Assembly: GCF_003046425.1 (NCBI RefSeq)
Contig: NZ_QAJG01000004.1
Location: 31,001-95,000, forward strand
Length of the DNA stretch: 64,000 nt
Source of the DNA: Leptospira borgpetersenii serovar Javanica
Lineage (GTDB): Bacteria > Spirochaetota > Leptospiria > Leptospirales > Leptospiraceae
Reading direction: 5' to 3'
The notes beneath the pieces were generated by a model. It was not told where the DNA came from, did no database searches, and saw only the letters and a program-made list of their open reading frames with translations. A program made the translations under genes and the position numbers. Shown in pieces: positions 1 to 36,552 of the stretch; the first letter of the stretch is position 1; each line of letters begins with the position of its first letter.

Positions 1-237
1 TTGCTGAATCGCTTCTTCCTTAAGTGCAATTCTTTCCGTTCTTTCCACCGCGTATGAGTAAAGTTCGTCGATGCTCAACTCTTGCTCGGGAGAAATATTC
101 CGAATTTTTTCGGTAGTAACTCCGGTGACTTTTTCTAGACCGGATTCGACGACTCCATCGCCCGTTCGGATCTTCGAATCATCGATGCAACCGAAGCCAA
201 ACGCCAAAGTCGCAAAAGAAAGAAAAAATAAATTCAT
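1..237 (-). CDS. TolC-family outer-membrane efflux protein, N-terminus only
   Basis: A reading frame runs off the left edge of the window; only the first 79 residues are visible. They begin with a short hydrophobic segment ending in GFGC, which could be a spirochaete lipobox, followed by about 45 polar residues. The segment LSIDELYSYAVERTERI then matches the start of the alpha-helical repeats of TolC/OprM-type channels. TolC channels form the outer-membrane exit duct for RND pumps. The gene lies downstream of the RND pump at 621-3776 on the same strand, which supports the assignment, although 383 bases with a repeat separate them. The ATG at 235-237 has no strong ribosome site. The family call rests on a short stretch and is moderate. 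Confidence 0.6.
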   Translation of the reverse strand, partial: MNLFFLSFATLAFGFGCIDDSKIRTGDGVVESGLEKVTGVTTEKIRNISPEQELSIDELYSYAVERTERIALKEEAIQQ

Positions 238-620
238 TTTTTTGAATGTGTTTTTAAAATCGAGCCTTGACCATATACTCCGACACAATAGAATCTGCCT
301 TTTGACTTGCGGTGAAGACGGATTTACAAATTCTATTTTTATAATATTTTTTCGATTCATCATTTGTTTCTACGATTTGTCTAAAATCCAAAATCTAAAT
401 TACAAAGAATCCTATTTTTAGTTTCTATTCCGTCGCTTCTTGCAATATCATTTTACAGATATCAGTCTATGGAAAGACATCTATTTAACTTTGGCGCCTA
501 TCAGAACTTGTCCCAAAATTGTCTTCTGTGGAAGCGGCGTTGCCGCGACACTGTCTTCAGCCTTCTGAATGTAGGAGTTCCCTACAGATCCGTGCTGCGA
601 TTGCGATCGTTTGAAAAAAC
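238..620. other. Intergenic gap with one copy of the GTCCCAAAAC repeat
   Basis: No convincing gene is seen. Bases 507-600 hold a degenerate copy of a dispersed repeat. It begins with CTTGTCCCAAAA and carries the small palindrome GCGGCGTTGCCGC and a TGTAGGAGTTCC motif. Related copies lie at 10971-11050 and, inverted, at 23000-23093. Confidence 0.6.
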
Positions 621-3776
<3,156 letters not shown>

Positions 3777-3807
3777 GAAAAACCTCTTCAGAATTTAACA
3801 AAAAACA

Positions 3808-3827
3808 AAAGTTCTAAAGCGAACTTT
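3808..3827. promoter_or_regulatory. Inverted repeat between RND pump and TetR gene, possible operator
   Basis: A perfect 7-base inverted repeat (AAAGTTC, six-base spacer, GAACTTT) lies 31-51 bases before the pump's TTG start and 118 bases before the TetR gene. TetR regulators usually bind such palindromes in the shared intergenic region. The link to the neighbouring regulator is inferred from position only. Confidence 0.35.
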
Positions 3828-3886
3828 GAGTATCAATTCGACCTAATTTTTCGACCTCGGATCCCATTTTTATCCCGCGAATCTAT

Positions 3887-3892
3887 TATAAT
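3887..3892 (+). promoter_or_regulatory. Candidate -10 box for the TetR gene
   Basis: A consensus TATAAT lies 54 bases before the TetR ATG. The matching -35 region is poor, so this is a suggestion only. A TTGACA at 3908-3913 lacks a suitable -10 partner. Confidence 0.3.
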
Positions 3893-3945
3893 TCATTCTC
3901 AACTCCCTTGACAGGAAAAACAACACGGTTTCATCCTGGGAAGAT

Positions 3946-4518
3946 ATGGAACGACTCAGCTCCAGAGAACGATTGATACAGACCACAGCGCAACTTTTGC
4001 AAGAGAAAGGTTATTACGGAACCGGATTGAAGGACATTCTTAAATTAAGTGGAACTCCGAGCGGTTCGCTTTATCATTATTTTCCCGATGGAAAGGAAGA
4101 ATTAACCGCAGCTGCAATTCGAAGCGCGGGAGAACGTCTCGAAAAACAAATCGAAACTACCATTGAAAATCATCCCGATCTTTATAGGGCTTTGCAAGAA
4201 ATTACGAGTCACCTTTCTCAGGAGCTAATCGACTCCGACTTCCAAAAAGGTTGTCCCATTGCAACTGTGGTTTTGGAAATCGCAGCCGAAAGCGATCGAA
4301 TCCAAAAAGTTTGTTCGAGCATATATCTCAAATGGCAAAATTTATTGGGCACTTTTTTGCAAAGATCAGAAATGAAAGAAGATCAGGTGAAACCCGTCTC
4401 GATTCTTCTTTTGGCAGTGATAGAAGGGGCTTTGGTATTATGTCGTGCTCACCGTAGCATAGAACCCTTGGAAATTGTTAGCAAACAACTGGAAAATATT
4501 TTGAACATTCTAACTTAA
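3946..4518 (+). CDS. TetR/AcrR-family transcriptional regulator
   Basis: The 190-residue protein has an N-terminal TetR helix-turn-helix (about residues 10-55, with GTGLKDILKLSG and SLYHYFPDGKEEL). Its C-terminal domain carries a GCP motif typical of the LmrA/YxaF branch. These are usually ligand-released repressors of a divergently transcribed pump. The gene is divergent from the RND pump at 621-3776 with 169 bases between them, so it probably represses that pump. It starts at ATG; the ribosome site (GGGAAG) is weak. The TetR call is secure; the target is inferred from layout. Confidence 0.9.
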   Translation: MERLSSRERLIQTTAQLLQEKGYYGTGLKDILKLSGTPSGSLYHYFPDGKEELTAAAIRSAGERLEKQIETTIENHPDLYRALQEITSHLSQELIDSDFQKGCPIATVVLEIAAESDRIQKVCSSIYLKWQNLLGTFLQRSEMKEDQVKPVSILLLAVIEGALVLCRAHRSIEPLEIVSKQLENILNILT

Positions 4519-4587
4519 GAGAATGTAATTGACCACTTTTATTTTCCAATAAAATCAGTAGATCCATCCATTTCTAGGGAGCGAAGA

Positions 4588-5553
<966 letters not shown>

Positions 5554-5824
5554 ATGTCGGAATTTTTCCGTTTTCGATAGGATGTAGGAACTTCTATAAA
5601 AATTGAATAACGAAAAAACTGCTCGAAAACCCATAAGTTCTATCTCAGGGAAAATAATTTGTGAAAGCTCCTTCAAAGGAGTTCCCACAAAATTCCGACC
5701 AAAATAGAATTTTTCTTGTACTTTTTTGATTCTCTCAAAACCTGCATTTTACAAGGCATAGAAAAAGGTCTTTACGAGATAGAATTCAAATACAAAATGC
5801 GACATAATAAAATTATAAGAGCCC

Positions 5825-6937
<1,113 letters not shown>

Positions 6938-6938
6938 G

Positions 6939-7150
6939 ACCTTGTCTGTTCAGAGGACTGGGGACTGACAAACTCGCATTCAGAGGACAGAAGACTGACG
7001 AACTCGCTTCGCTCGTTCTGGACAGAGGACAGAAACGGAGGAGATAATACATCACGAATTTAAAATGCAGCTTGCGGAGACAAAAAAGAGAACAAAAGCA
7101 AACTGCACTAGAAAAGCCTTCAGTCGTCTGTCTTCTGAACGGACAGTTCT
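6939..7150. repeat. MITE-like intergenic repeat with imperfect terminal inverted repeats
   Basis: The left end (CTTGTCTGTTCAGAGGAC) and right end (GTCTTCTGAACGGACAG) are imperfect inverted copies of each other. Inside is a 30-base tandem duplication at 6951-7010. The interior from 6981 to about 7118 matches 55460-55597 with only scattered substitutions. It holds no open frame of note and lies between the DegT-family gene and the RND gene. Confidence 0.75.
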
Positions 7151-7226
7151 AACGATTACCCGAACGCGTAAACATAGAAGAACGAGGTGCCCATTCATTA
7201 TTTTCAAGAGATGTTAAAATTTCCCT

Positions 7227-7267
<41 letters not shown>

Positions 7268-7285
7268 CCAAGTGGTAAGTTATAC

Positions 7286-10617
<3,332 letters not shown>

Positions 10618-10634
10618 TATTCAAATTTTTGAAT

Positions 10635-10672
10635 GGAGAATCCGTTTGAAGCGGGTTCTCCTCCGAATTTTT
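10635..10672 (+). terminator. Probable terminator after RND gene
   Basis: A 10-base-pair stem (GGAGAATCCG with CGGGTTCTCC, one G-U pair) with an eight-base loop lies 17 bases after the stop codon. A T-tract follows after a six-base offset, so termination is likely but not ideal. Confidence 0.55.
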
Positions 10673-10774
10673 GGCCACTTACAAACAAACCTAATTGAAT
10701 ACGATATCGAAATCTCATTTCTTTCCGAAAATTTTAACTCAAATTCCCGTTTAGATTAAGGGTAACTTGTCACT

Positions 10775-10970
10775 AAGACAAAATGGCGCCCTTCTCCGGG
10801 CTTGAAAAACGAGGGTTAGATGCGAGCATGAACCACAAAAGAGCTGTTGAAAAATTAACTCTCGATCCGTTTCTTTTCTCCTGCATCGAAATGAGCGTTT
10901 GAAGCGGCTTTTGTTAATCTGAATCATGAAATTTTTCAACAACTCTAAAACAACAGAAGGAACTAAAAGC
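10775..10970. repeat. TTAAGACAAAATGG-family repeat, interrupted copy
   Basis: The flanks of this stretch match 55352-55450 and, more weakly, 44487-44580. The family shows shared blocks: ACAAAATGGYGCCC, GGGCTTGAAAAMC, GGGTTAGAT, and later AACAGAAGGAA. This copy is split by the 107-base inverted-repeat element at 10840-10946. Confidence 0.65.
10840..10946. mobile_element. 107-base MITE-like element inserted in a repeat
   Basis: The ends AGAGCTGTTGAAAAATT and its inverted copy AATTTTTCAACAACTCT match at 16 of 17 positions. Copies of the surrounding repeat at 44.5 and 55.4 kb lack this segment, which gives an approximate empty site. No open frame is present inside, so it would need a transposase supplied from elsewhere. 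A short A-run at the junction may be a target duplication, but this is not clear. Confidence 0.6.
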
Positions 10971-11190
10971 CCGTCACAAAACTGTCTTCCATAGGAGCGG
11001 CATTATCGCGACACTGTCATTAGTTTTCTGAATGTGGAAATTCTCGCAGATTGGTGATTTATGAATTTTCTAACAGATTTTATCGTTAGAACACTTTCGT
11101 AGAAGTTCCTACATTTGAGTTTTTGAGACGAAATCTAAGTTAACGTGAATTCAATATAAGGTTCTGTCCCAGTTTTGGGACGCACTGTAA
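10971..11190. repeat. GTCCCAAAAC-family repeat copies
   Basis: Bases 10971-11050 resemble 507-600 (TGTCTTC, GGAGCGGCATTATCGCGACACTGTC, TTCTGAATGT blocks). At 11165-11182 two facing family ends lie almost back to back (CTGTCCCAG then TTTTGGGACGC), as if the interior had been lost. Confidence 0.55.
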
Positions 11191-11245
11191 GAAAGTTTGA
11201 GCAAGTCCACCTTGCAAGCAAAGGTTATACCGCGTTGAAACTAAA

Positions 11246-11599
11246 GTGCTGCTCGCTATGGATCGCAGCATAATAATCGCTTTCGCATTTGTCACACCGA
11301 ATTCACCTGAGTCATCAGAAGTATCACATAAGATCTTTCCAAAAACGGAAAGAAAAACCAAAGTTGATTTTGAAAAAACAACATTCGCTATAGCTATTCT
11401 CCTAAATGAACAACATTGTCGAATCTCTTTCGAACTCCGTAAAAAAGAATTAGTGTACGAACCATTCGACAAATCGTGTAGGGTTCATTTAAAAAATGGA
11501 ATAAAAGAATTCAATTTTGAAATAAGTCATAATTTGGAATCAAGTATGTCAGACTTCGGAAAGATATGTTGCTTCCTTACGGAACATTTAAACATCTGA
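11246..11599 (+). CDS. Possible small unknown protein or gene remnant
   Basis: A 117-codon frame whose second half looks protein-like, with FAIAILL, CRISFELRKKELVYEPFD and a well-formed end CCFLTEHLNI. The N-terminal third is less convincing and begins inside repeat-derived DNA, with no ribosome site. It may be the 3' part of a gene whose start was replaced by repeats. An antisense frame at 11140-11472 looks less natural. No family is recognised. Confidence 0.35.
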   Translation: MLLAMDRSIIIAFAFVTPNSPESSEVSHKIFPKTERKTKVDFEKTTFAIAILLNEQHCRISFELRKKELVYEPFDKSCRVHLKNGIKEFNFEISHNLESSMSDFGKICCFLTEHLNI

Positions 11600-12071
11600 A
11601 TCAGATTTCCGAAGATCGTCTCGTTCCTGTTCGTCCAATGAAAAAAGTATTTCAAAGAAAAAATTAAAATTTAAATCCTAAAATTTCAGTTATCATAGAA
11701 AAGAATGCTTTTTACCAAATAACTTTTCCATATTGATTTGTGAATTTTTGAGATATATTTTATTAAATAAAATCATTTAAAATTTTCATAAAATAGAAGG
11801 CCTTAAGGAGTGCATTACTTTTTTCGGAGACAATCAAAGAGTTTCAAAATTGTAAAATTGATATCGACTTCGGATCAACAAACCGATTTCAGCAACTTTT
11901 GGGACGATAGGAGTAGAGTTACAAATAAGCATAATGTTGTTATTTTAAAATAAGAATACGGGTTCATTTGAATCCGACCAAAAAATAAAAAGATCACCGG
12001 AATCTTCGTACTTTCAAAACATCTGTATGCAAATCGAGTTATCCAAATAGCGGGGAAATCCAAAGGTACTG
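11600..12071. other. AT-rich gap before histidine kinase
   Basis: No gene, RNA or clear repeat was seen. The base composition is markedly AT-rich, as expected for a promoter region. Confidence 0.5.
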
Positions 12072-13190
<1,119 letters not shown>

Positions 13191-13324
13191 ATCAATAGTT
13201 TAAAGACAAAACCATTTATTTCTTTTTGCAGAAAGAATTAAATTTGATCTAAAAATATCAAACATCAATTTTGGAAATCAAGAAAACCAACGGATTCCAA
13301 AATCCGGGAAATCGAGGGGAATCA

Positions 13325-14126
<802 letters not shown>

Positions 14127-14153
14127 GTCGATCATAAAATTGAAAACTGGTCT

Positions 14154-14213
14154 CCAGCAATTCCCGTTTTAATTTCTTCGGATTGAATATTCGAAGAAAA
14201 AACGCAGGGCTGG
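14154..14213. repeat. Long imperfect inverted repeat between convergent genes
   Basis: Nested complementary blocks (CCAGC with GCTGG, CGTTT with AAACG, TTTCTTCG with CGAAGAAA) can fold into one long imperfect hairpin around an 11-base loop. It lies between the stops of two convergent genes and may act as a two-way transcription barrier, but it lacks a clean T-tract. Confidence 0.4.
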
Positions 14214-14372
14214 AATTGCGTCACAAACTGATTCGTCTCTCGCGGATTTTACAGAAATCGAAAAGATAAGGAAAACACTCAAAGATAACGTTACGTACCT
14301 TTTACATCCATACTATGATCTGAAAAACAATTCTATTGTCTCAAACGAATCGCGGTTTCAAAATTCAAAATA

Positions 14373-14771
<399 letters not shown>

Positions 14772-14786
14772 CTTTTTTCCATTCGA

Positions 14787-17213
<2,427 letters not shown>

Positions 17214-17281
17214 GAGTCCAGGAAAATCGTTTCGTTTTGTGAGACAACAGAAAAGAATCTTCTTATTGGAATGAATTTTTT

Positions 17282-17312
<31 letters not shown>

Positions 17313-17339
17313 TCGTTTGTTTTTATAACACGTCTCGCT

Positions 17340-18242
<903 letters not shown>

Positions 18243-18320
18243 CTAAAAAAATCATCGACCGGGACCTCCCCTTTAGTAGGATTGAATTCGGTCAAAAGCC
18301 TTTTTTAAAAATAAAATTCA

Positions 18321-18783
<463 letters not shown>

Positions 18784-18785
18784 TT

Positions 18786-19202
<417 letters not shown>

Positions 19203-19394
19203 CAAACATTACAATTCTTCGAAATCGGAAAAAATTCGGAACCGGTTTCGAGGATGCGTTTTTCATTACTCGATTTACCACTTCAAAAACGAAATAACGT
19301 TCATTCGTTTTGATTCAGATCGATCGGCTACAATCCCTTCTTTTATCCATCAAAAAAAAGTTGACTTCTTCGTTTCAAGGGATGTTAATACCTC

Positions 19395-20042
19395 ATGTTT
19401 CTACCCTATCGTCTTATTCTCCCGATCGTTTTGTTCTTGGTCCAATGTTCCGCACATCGTCTAGCAAATGCGGAAGGAGCGGCAATCGGAACTCAAAACG
19501 AACCGAACGTGATCGACGAACGGAAGATTTCCTATACCGCCTACGTCACGTTAAACGTCGGTAACCTGGAAGAATCCAGAAACAAAATCAAATCCCTAAT
19601 CAAAAATTATAAAGGTTTTATAACCCGAATCAGTCAAAAGAGCGCCCTCGTTCGTGTGCCTTCCGGAAGTTTCGAAGTATTTCTTTCCGAATTGAAACAA
19701 CTCGGCGACATGGAAAACGAAGAGGTGATCGGTTTGGATATCACCGATTCGTATCGGGACAATCTGATAAAATTGGAAAGTCTTAAAAGAATAAAAATAA
19801 AGTACGAGGACCTGATCGCAAAGGCCGTCAACGTCAAGGATATGCTAGCTATAGAAAAGGAATTGGAACGCATCAACGTTGAAATAGAAACGTTGGAAGG
19901 AAGCAAACGAGCTTCGGACATGATGGTTCAATATTCGAGTATAAACATCGATTTAAACACGAAAAAACCCGGACCCGGACCGCTCGGTTGGATATTTTAT
20001 CTCGGATACAAGGCGATCAAATGGCTTTTTATTTGGGAATGA
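19395..20042 (+). CDS. DUF4349 lipoprotein
   Basis: The 215-residue protein has a signal peptide with a lipobox-like LVQC (C18), a DUF4349 region (YTAYVTLNVGNLEESRNKI onward) and a coiled-coil at about 115-180 (LESLKRIKIKYEDLI, AIEKELERINVEIETLE). It ends in a hydrophobic segment rather than the longer TM region usual in the family. It is probably anchored in the inner or outer membrane by lipid. The function of DUF4349 is not established. The gene is convergent with the phosphatase at 20150-22237. Confidence 0.8.
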   Translation: MFLPYRLILPIVLFLVQCSAHRLANAEGAAIGTQNEPNVIDERKISYTAYVTLNVGNLEESRNKIKSLIKNYKGFITRISQKSALVRVPSGSFEVFLSELKQLGDMENEEVIGLDITDSYRDNLIKLESLKRIKIKYEDLIAKAVNVKDMLAIEKELERINVEIETLEGSKRASDMMVQYSSINIDLNTKKPGPGPLGWIFYLGYKAIKWLFIWE

Positions 20043-20149
20043 TACAGGACAAATTCGAACGGGAGTGCTTCCGGCAAAGCAGGACTGGATTGGGATGCTG
20101 TTCGAATGGAATCTTTGATCCTTACGGCAATTTAGGCGCAGCATTTCAC

Positions 20150-22237
<2,088 letters not shown>

Positions 22238-22284
22238 TTCGAATTTAAATCCGCTCTGAATTAAAATTGAAATTCAAATCAGGC

Positions 22285-22317
<33 letters not shown>

Positions 22318-22624
22318 AAAGTTAAAAAAAATATAGGATGCATAAGTCTTTTTTGTTTTTTTGAACTAAATTATGAAAAAATAAACATTATATTGTCAAA
22401 ATATTGAAATTATTTTCATACCAAACAAAAGCTAAAGAAATTTACCCTTCTTTGAAATAAGTGAACCGGCTTTTACATCGTCGGGATCACAACAAAAAGC
22501 AAAATCAGTTTTTAGAAGAAACTCTTGAAAGGGTATTACATACCGGTATGATCCGATGTGAGACTTATAAATATCTCAACTCGAATTTCTAATAGAAATA
22601 TGAAGCGACTATTACAAAATACCA

Positions 22625-22872
22625 ATGACAATCAAACTTAACTGGGGTTCCCCGGAAACCCGCATTTTGGTTTCTCTTCCAAGAATTTTTTTTGTAAAAA
22701 AGGAAAACTTTGGTTTGTAGGCGCGAGTTTTGCAAACGTGGCTTTCATTTCGCATTGTGAAAGGATAGAATTCTCATTGATTGAATTGGAATCCTTTTTC
22801 AAAAGAATCTGCCAAGATTTTATGTCCAAGCCAATCACTATAACTTATTCCTGTTCCGTTAATCGTCTTTAA
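22625..22872 (+). pseudogene. Small gene of unknown function broken at an A6 tract
   Basis: An ATG at 22625 opens a frame (MTIKLNWGSPETRILV...) that stops soon after a run of six A at 22696-22701. The +1 frame after this run stays open to a TAA at 22870-22872 and looks strongly protein-like (LWFVGASFANVAFISH, ELESFFKRICQDFM). One added A would join both parts into an 82-residue protein. No family is recognised. It may be a decayed gene, a slippage-controlled gene or a sequencing error. Confidence 0.45.
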
Positions 22873-22929
22873 TAAAAACAAAGGATGAAAAATTAGAATG
22901 TTTAAAGTCGTGTTCGAAAAGACTTAAAA

Positions 22930-23093
22930 CTTGTCCCAAAACCTCGGAATGTAGGAACTCCAACAAGAACTTAACAATTATAAAATCCGTTTAAACTATC
23001 AAAGGAATGCAATCTATAAGAACTCCTATACTCAGAAGACTGATGACAATGTTGCGGCAATACCACTCCTACAGAATACAGTTTTGGGACAAG
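22930..23093. repeat. MITE-like element with perfect 13-base terminal inverted repeats
   Basis: CTTGTCCCAAAAC at 22930-22942 is exactly inverted at 23081-23093 (GTTTTGGGACAAG). Read on the minus strand, the right half matches the repeats at 507-600 and 10971-11050. No coding capacity is visible. Confidence 0.7.
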
Positions 23094-23380
23094 CTCTTAT
23101 GTTATATAAATCTTAATCACTAGTAACGAAATCGCCGGGGCTATCGATCTAAAATCCCGAAAGATATATCCAGCGGAATTTTCTAGCGCTAAAGGAAGGA
23201 ACCAAAATAGGAAAAGACCTGCCGAACCGGTCATTGAATTCCTGAAGCATCCATATAAATTCTTTTTTCCGATTGCGTTTATCAAAATGATCTTGGATTC
23301 TTTCTGAGCGGGGAAAATAGATCATCAATCTCCGCAAAATTTTAAATGTACAATTAAAAAGATAGGATTTGAAATAAAAC

Positions 23381-24175
<795 letters not shown>

Positions 24176-24183
24176 TTTCAAAT

Positions 24184-24469
24184 ATGATAAAAGTAGTATA
24201 TAGACCCATTCATAAACAAATCATAGCTCCGTTTTTTATATGCCGATCTCGACCGCCATGATCTGGATCACAAACCTAATTACTTTTCCTTTTTTCTATT
24301 ACATCTTTTACATCGCAGGAGCTGCCCAACACGTTAGGTTTGAAATATTGGAATGCATTTTTAATAAACGATACGGGGCCGCTTATGTTTTTGGGGCGGT
24401 TTTTTAATTGGAGTTCCATCTGCGATCGCCGGTTATCCGTTTACGAAAGATTCTCAATCCATTTCGTAA
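24184..24469 (+). pseudogene. DUF2062 membrane protein pseudogene
   Basis: Pieces of a DUF2062-like protein are spread over different frames in the correct order. The first is a start [16 protein letters not shown]. Next, in another frame, is [26 protein letters not shown], which fits the conserved membrane part (only its pattern is used here), then [10 protein letters not shown] shifted frame continues with [15 protein letters not shown]. The glycine-rich middle of the family appears deleted at about 24238, and at least one further shift is needed at about 24403. No continuous frame remains, so it cannot make a working protein. Confidence 0.6.
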
Positions 24470-24569
24470 GAAATAGGCGCAAAAGAGAGAATCAGCCCGA
24501 AAGAATGGGAAGAAAAATACATGTTAAAATAGGCAAACAAAATGCATCGATTTAGAATATTCTAAAAAC

Positions 24570-29010
<4,441 letters not shown>

Positions 29011-29192
29011 TTCCCTTTAAAAAATAAACGATAGCATAACGTATTATTCTTATTTTGCAAGGATTAATAAACGTATTTTAAAATAAGAAAACCGCTCCAA
29101 AAATACCGGATAACTTCCGTTCCCACACTCGAATCCAACGTCCTCAAAAAATCCATACAGTGAGACGTTACTTGAGTTTTATCACTCGATAA

Positions 29193-29840
<648 letters not shown>

Positions 29841-29851
29841 TTTTAGAACTT

Positions 29852-30750
<899 letters not shown>

Positions 30751-30831
30751 TCAAAAAGTGATTTCTCATTCAGATTAGAGACTCTAAAAATCTTATGCAA
30801 GAGAAATTTTTTAAAGTTTTCATTTGACACT

Positions 30832-30863
<32 letters not shown>

Positions 30864-30886
30864 AGTTAGAAACAAAAAGGCAAGCT

Positions 30887-32224
<1,338 letters not shown>

Positions 32225-32397
32225 CCGTATTGCAAGTCGAGTTCGATTAAAAAATTGAAATTTGTACCAAAAGCCGGTTCTAAACCTTAGCCAGAACTCC
32301 ACTACAATTGCATTTGCATTTGTTAACTCATGTCAAAGTAGAATGGCTTGCTTTTTTTCGGAGTTACGCTATCCTTTCATAAGGGCAAAGGATCAGA

Positions 32398-32607
<210 letters not shown>

Positions 32608-32827
32608 TTCTTCCCGATTATCCTTATTCTTGAATTAACAACTCACTTAAAAACGTCAATTTAACTTCAATACTATTTCGACGCGTCTACAAAGCAAGGT
32701 CCCTTTTTTAGACAAATAGTTTATTTTATTTGTGGGAACTACTACATTTTGTCTAAATCCTTTCATTTCAAAGAAAAAGATAAATTAGCATTTTTTAATA
32801 AATAGATTCCAAATAGAAAAACGAAAA

Positions 32828-33624
<797 letters not shown>

Positions 33625-33625
33625 G

Positions 33626-33679
<54 letters not shown>

Positions 33680-33694
33680 CCAAAAAATTTCAGG

Positions 33695-34954
<1,260 letters not shown>

Positions 34955-35022
34955 GGATGTCCTTTAAGGTTGCGGTTTACCGCCCGGAAACCACCCGCAA
35001 TTTCTGCGGTTCACATTCAGGA

Positions 35023-35604
<582 letters not shown>

Positions 35605-35627
35605 TCGATAAACCGATTCACCTTTGA

Positions 35628-35656
35628 AAAGCTGATCTGTTAAGGTCGGCTTTTTT
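35628..35656 (+). terminator. Rho-independent terminator after oxidase subunit gene
   Basis: AAAGCTGA pairs with TCGGCTTT (eight pairs, one G-U) around a ten-base loop, followed by further T residues. Confidence 0.65.
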
Positions 35657-35729
35657 ATTCCTCCAAATATGTTTCAAAATTCAAAGGATAACATCGGCAA
35701 AGTTCCTCATCTTATTTCAGTAAATCGGA

Positions 35730-35860
35730 ATAAGGTTCTGTCCGGCTTGATTTTTCTGATAAAATGAAAAACTCAAGCCGCGTTCGCTTCTATTGGCGCT
35801 CGGGTAACTCAGTGTCTCGCTTCTATTGGCGCTCGACAGGTTTTGGGACACGCTGTAAAT
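35730..35860. repeat. Dispersed repeat with tandem 18-mer
   Basis: CGCTTCTATTGGCGCTCG occurs at 35785-35802 and again at 35818-35835, a 33-base period. The copy ends with GTTTTGGGACACGCTGTA, the same type of end seen at 51853-51870. A third 18-mer is at 26161-26178. Confidence 0.65.
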
Positions 35861-35922
35861 TGATTGACTCGCTATTCTCTTCGAAGAAGTTTTTCTTTCT
35901 ATTTCCTAGGAGCGTTTATCGT

Positions 35923-36552
<630 letters not shown>

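Noticed and set aside
11140..11472. 110-codon minus-strand frame in the repeat-rich gap
   Set aside because: It starts from no clear ribosome site and the plus-strand frame in the same place is more protein-like.
22638..22838. 66-codon minus-strand frame
   Set aside because: It is antisense to a frame that is more protein-like once one A is added at 22696-22701.
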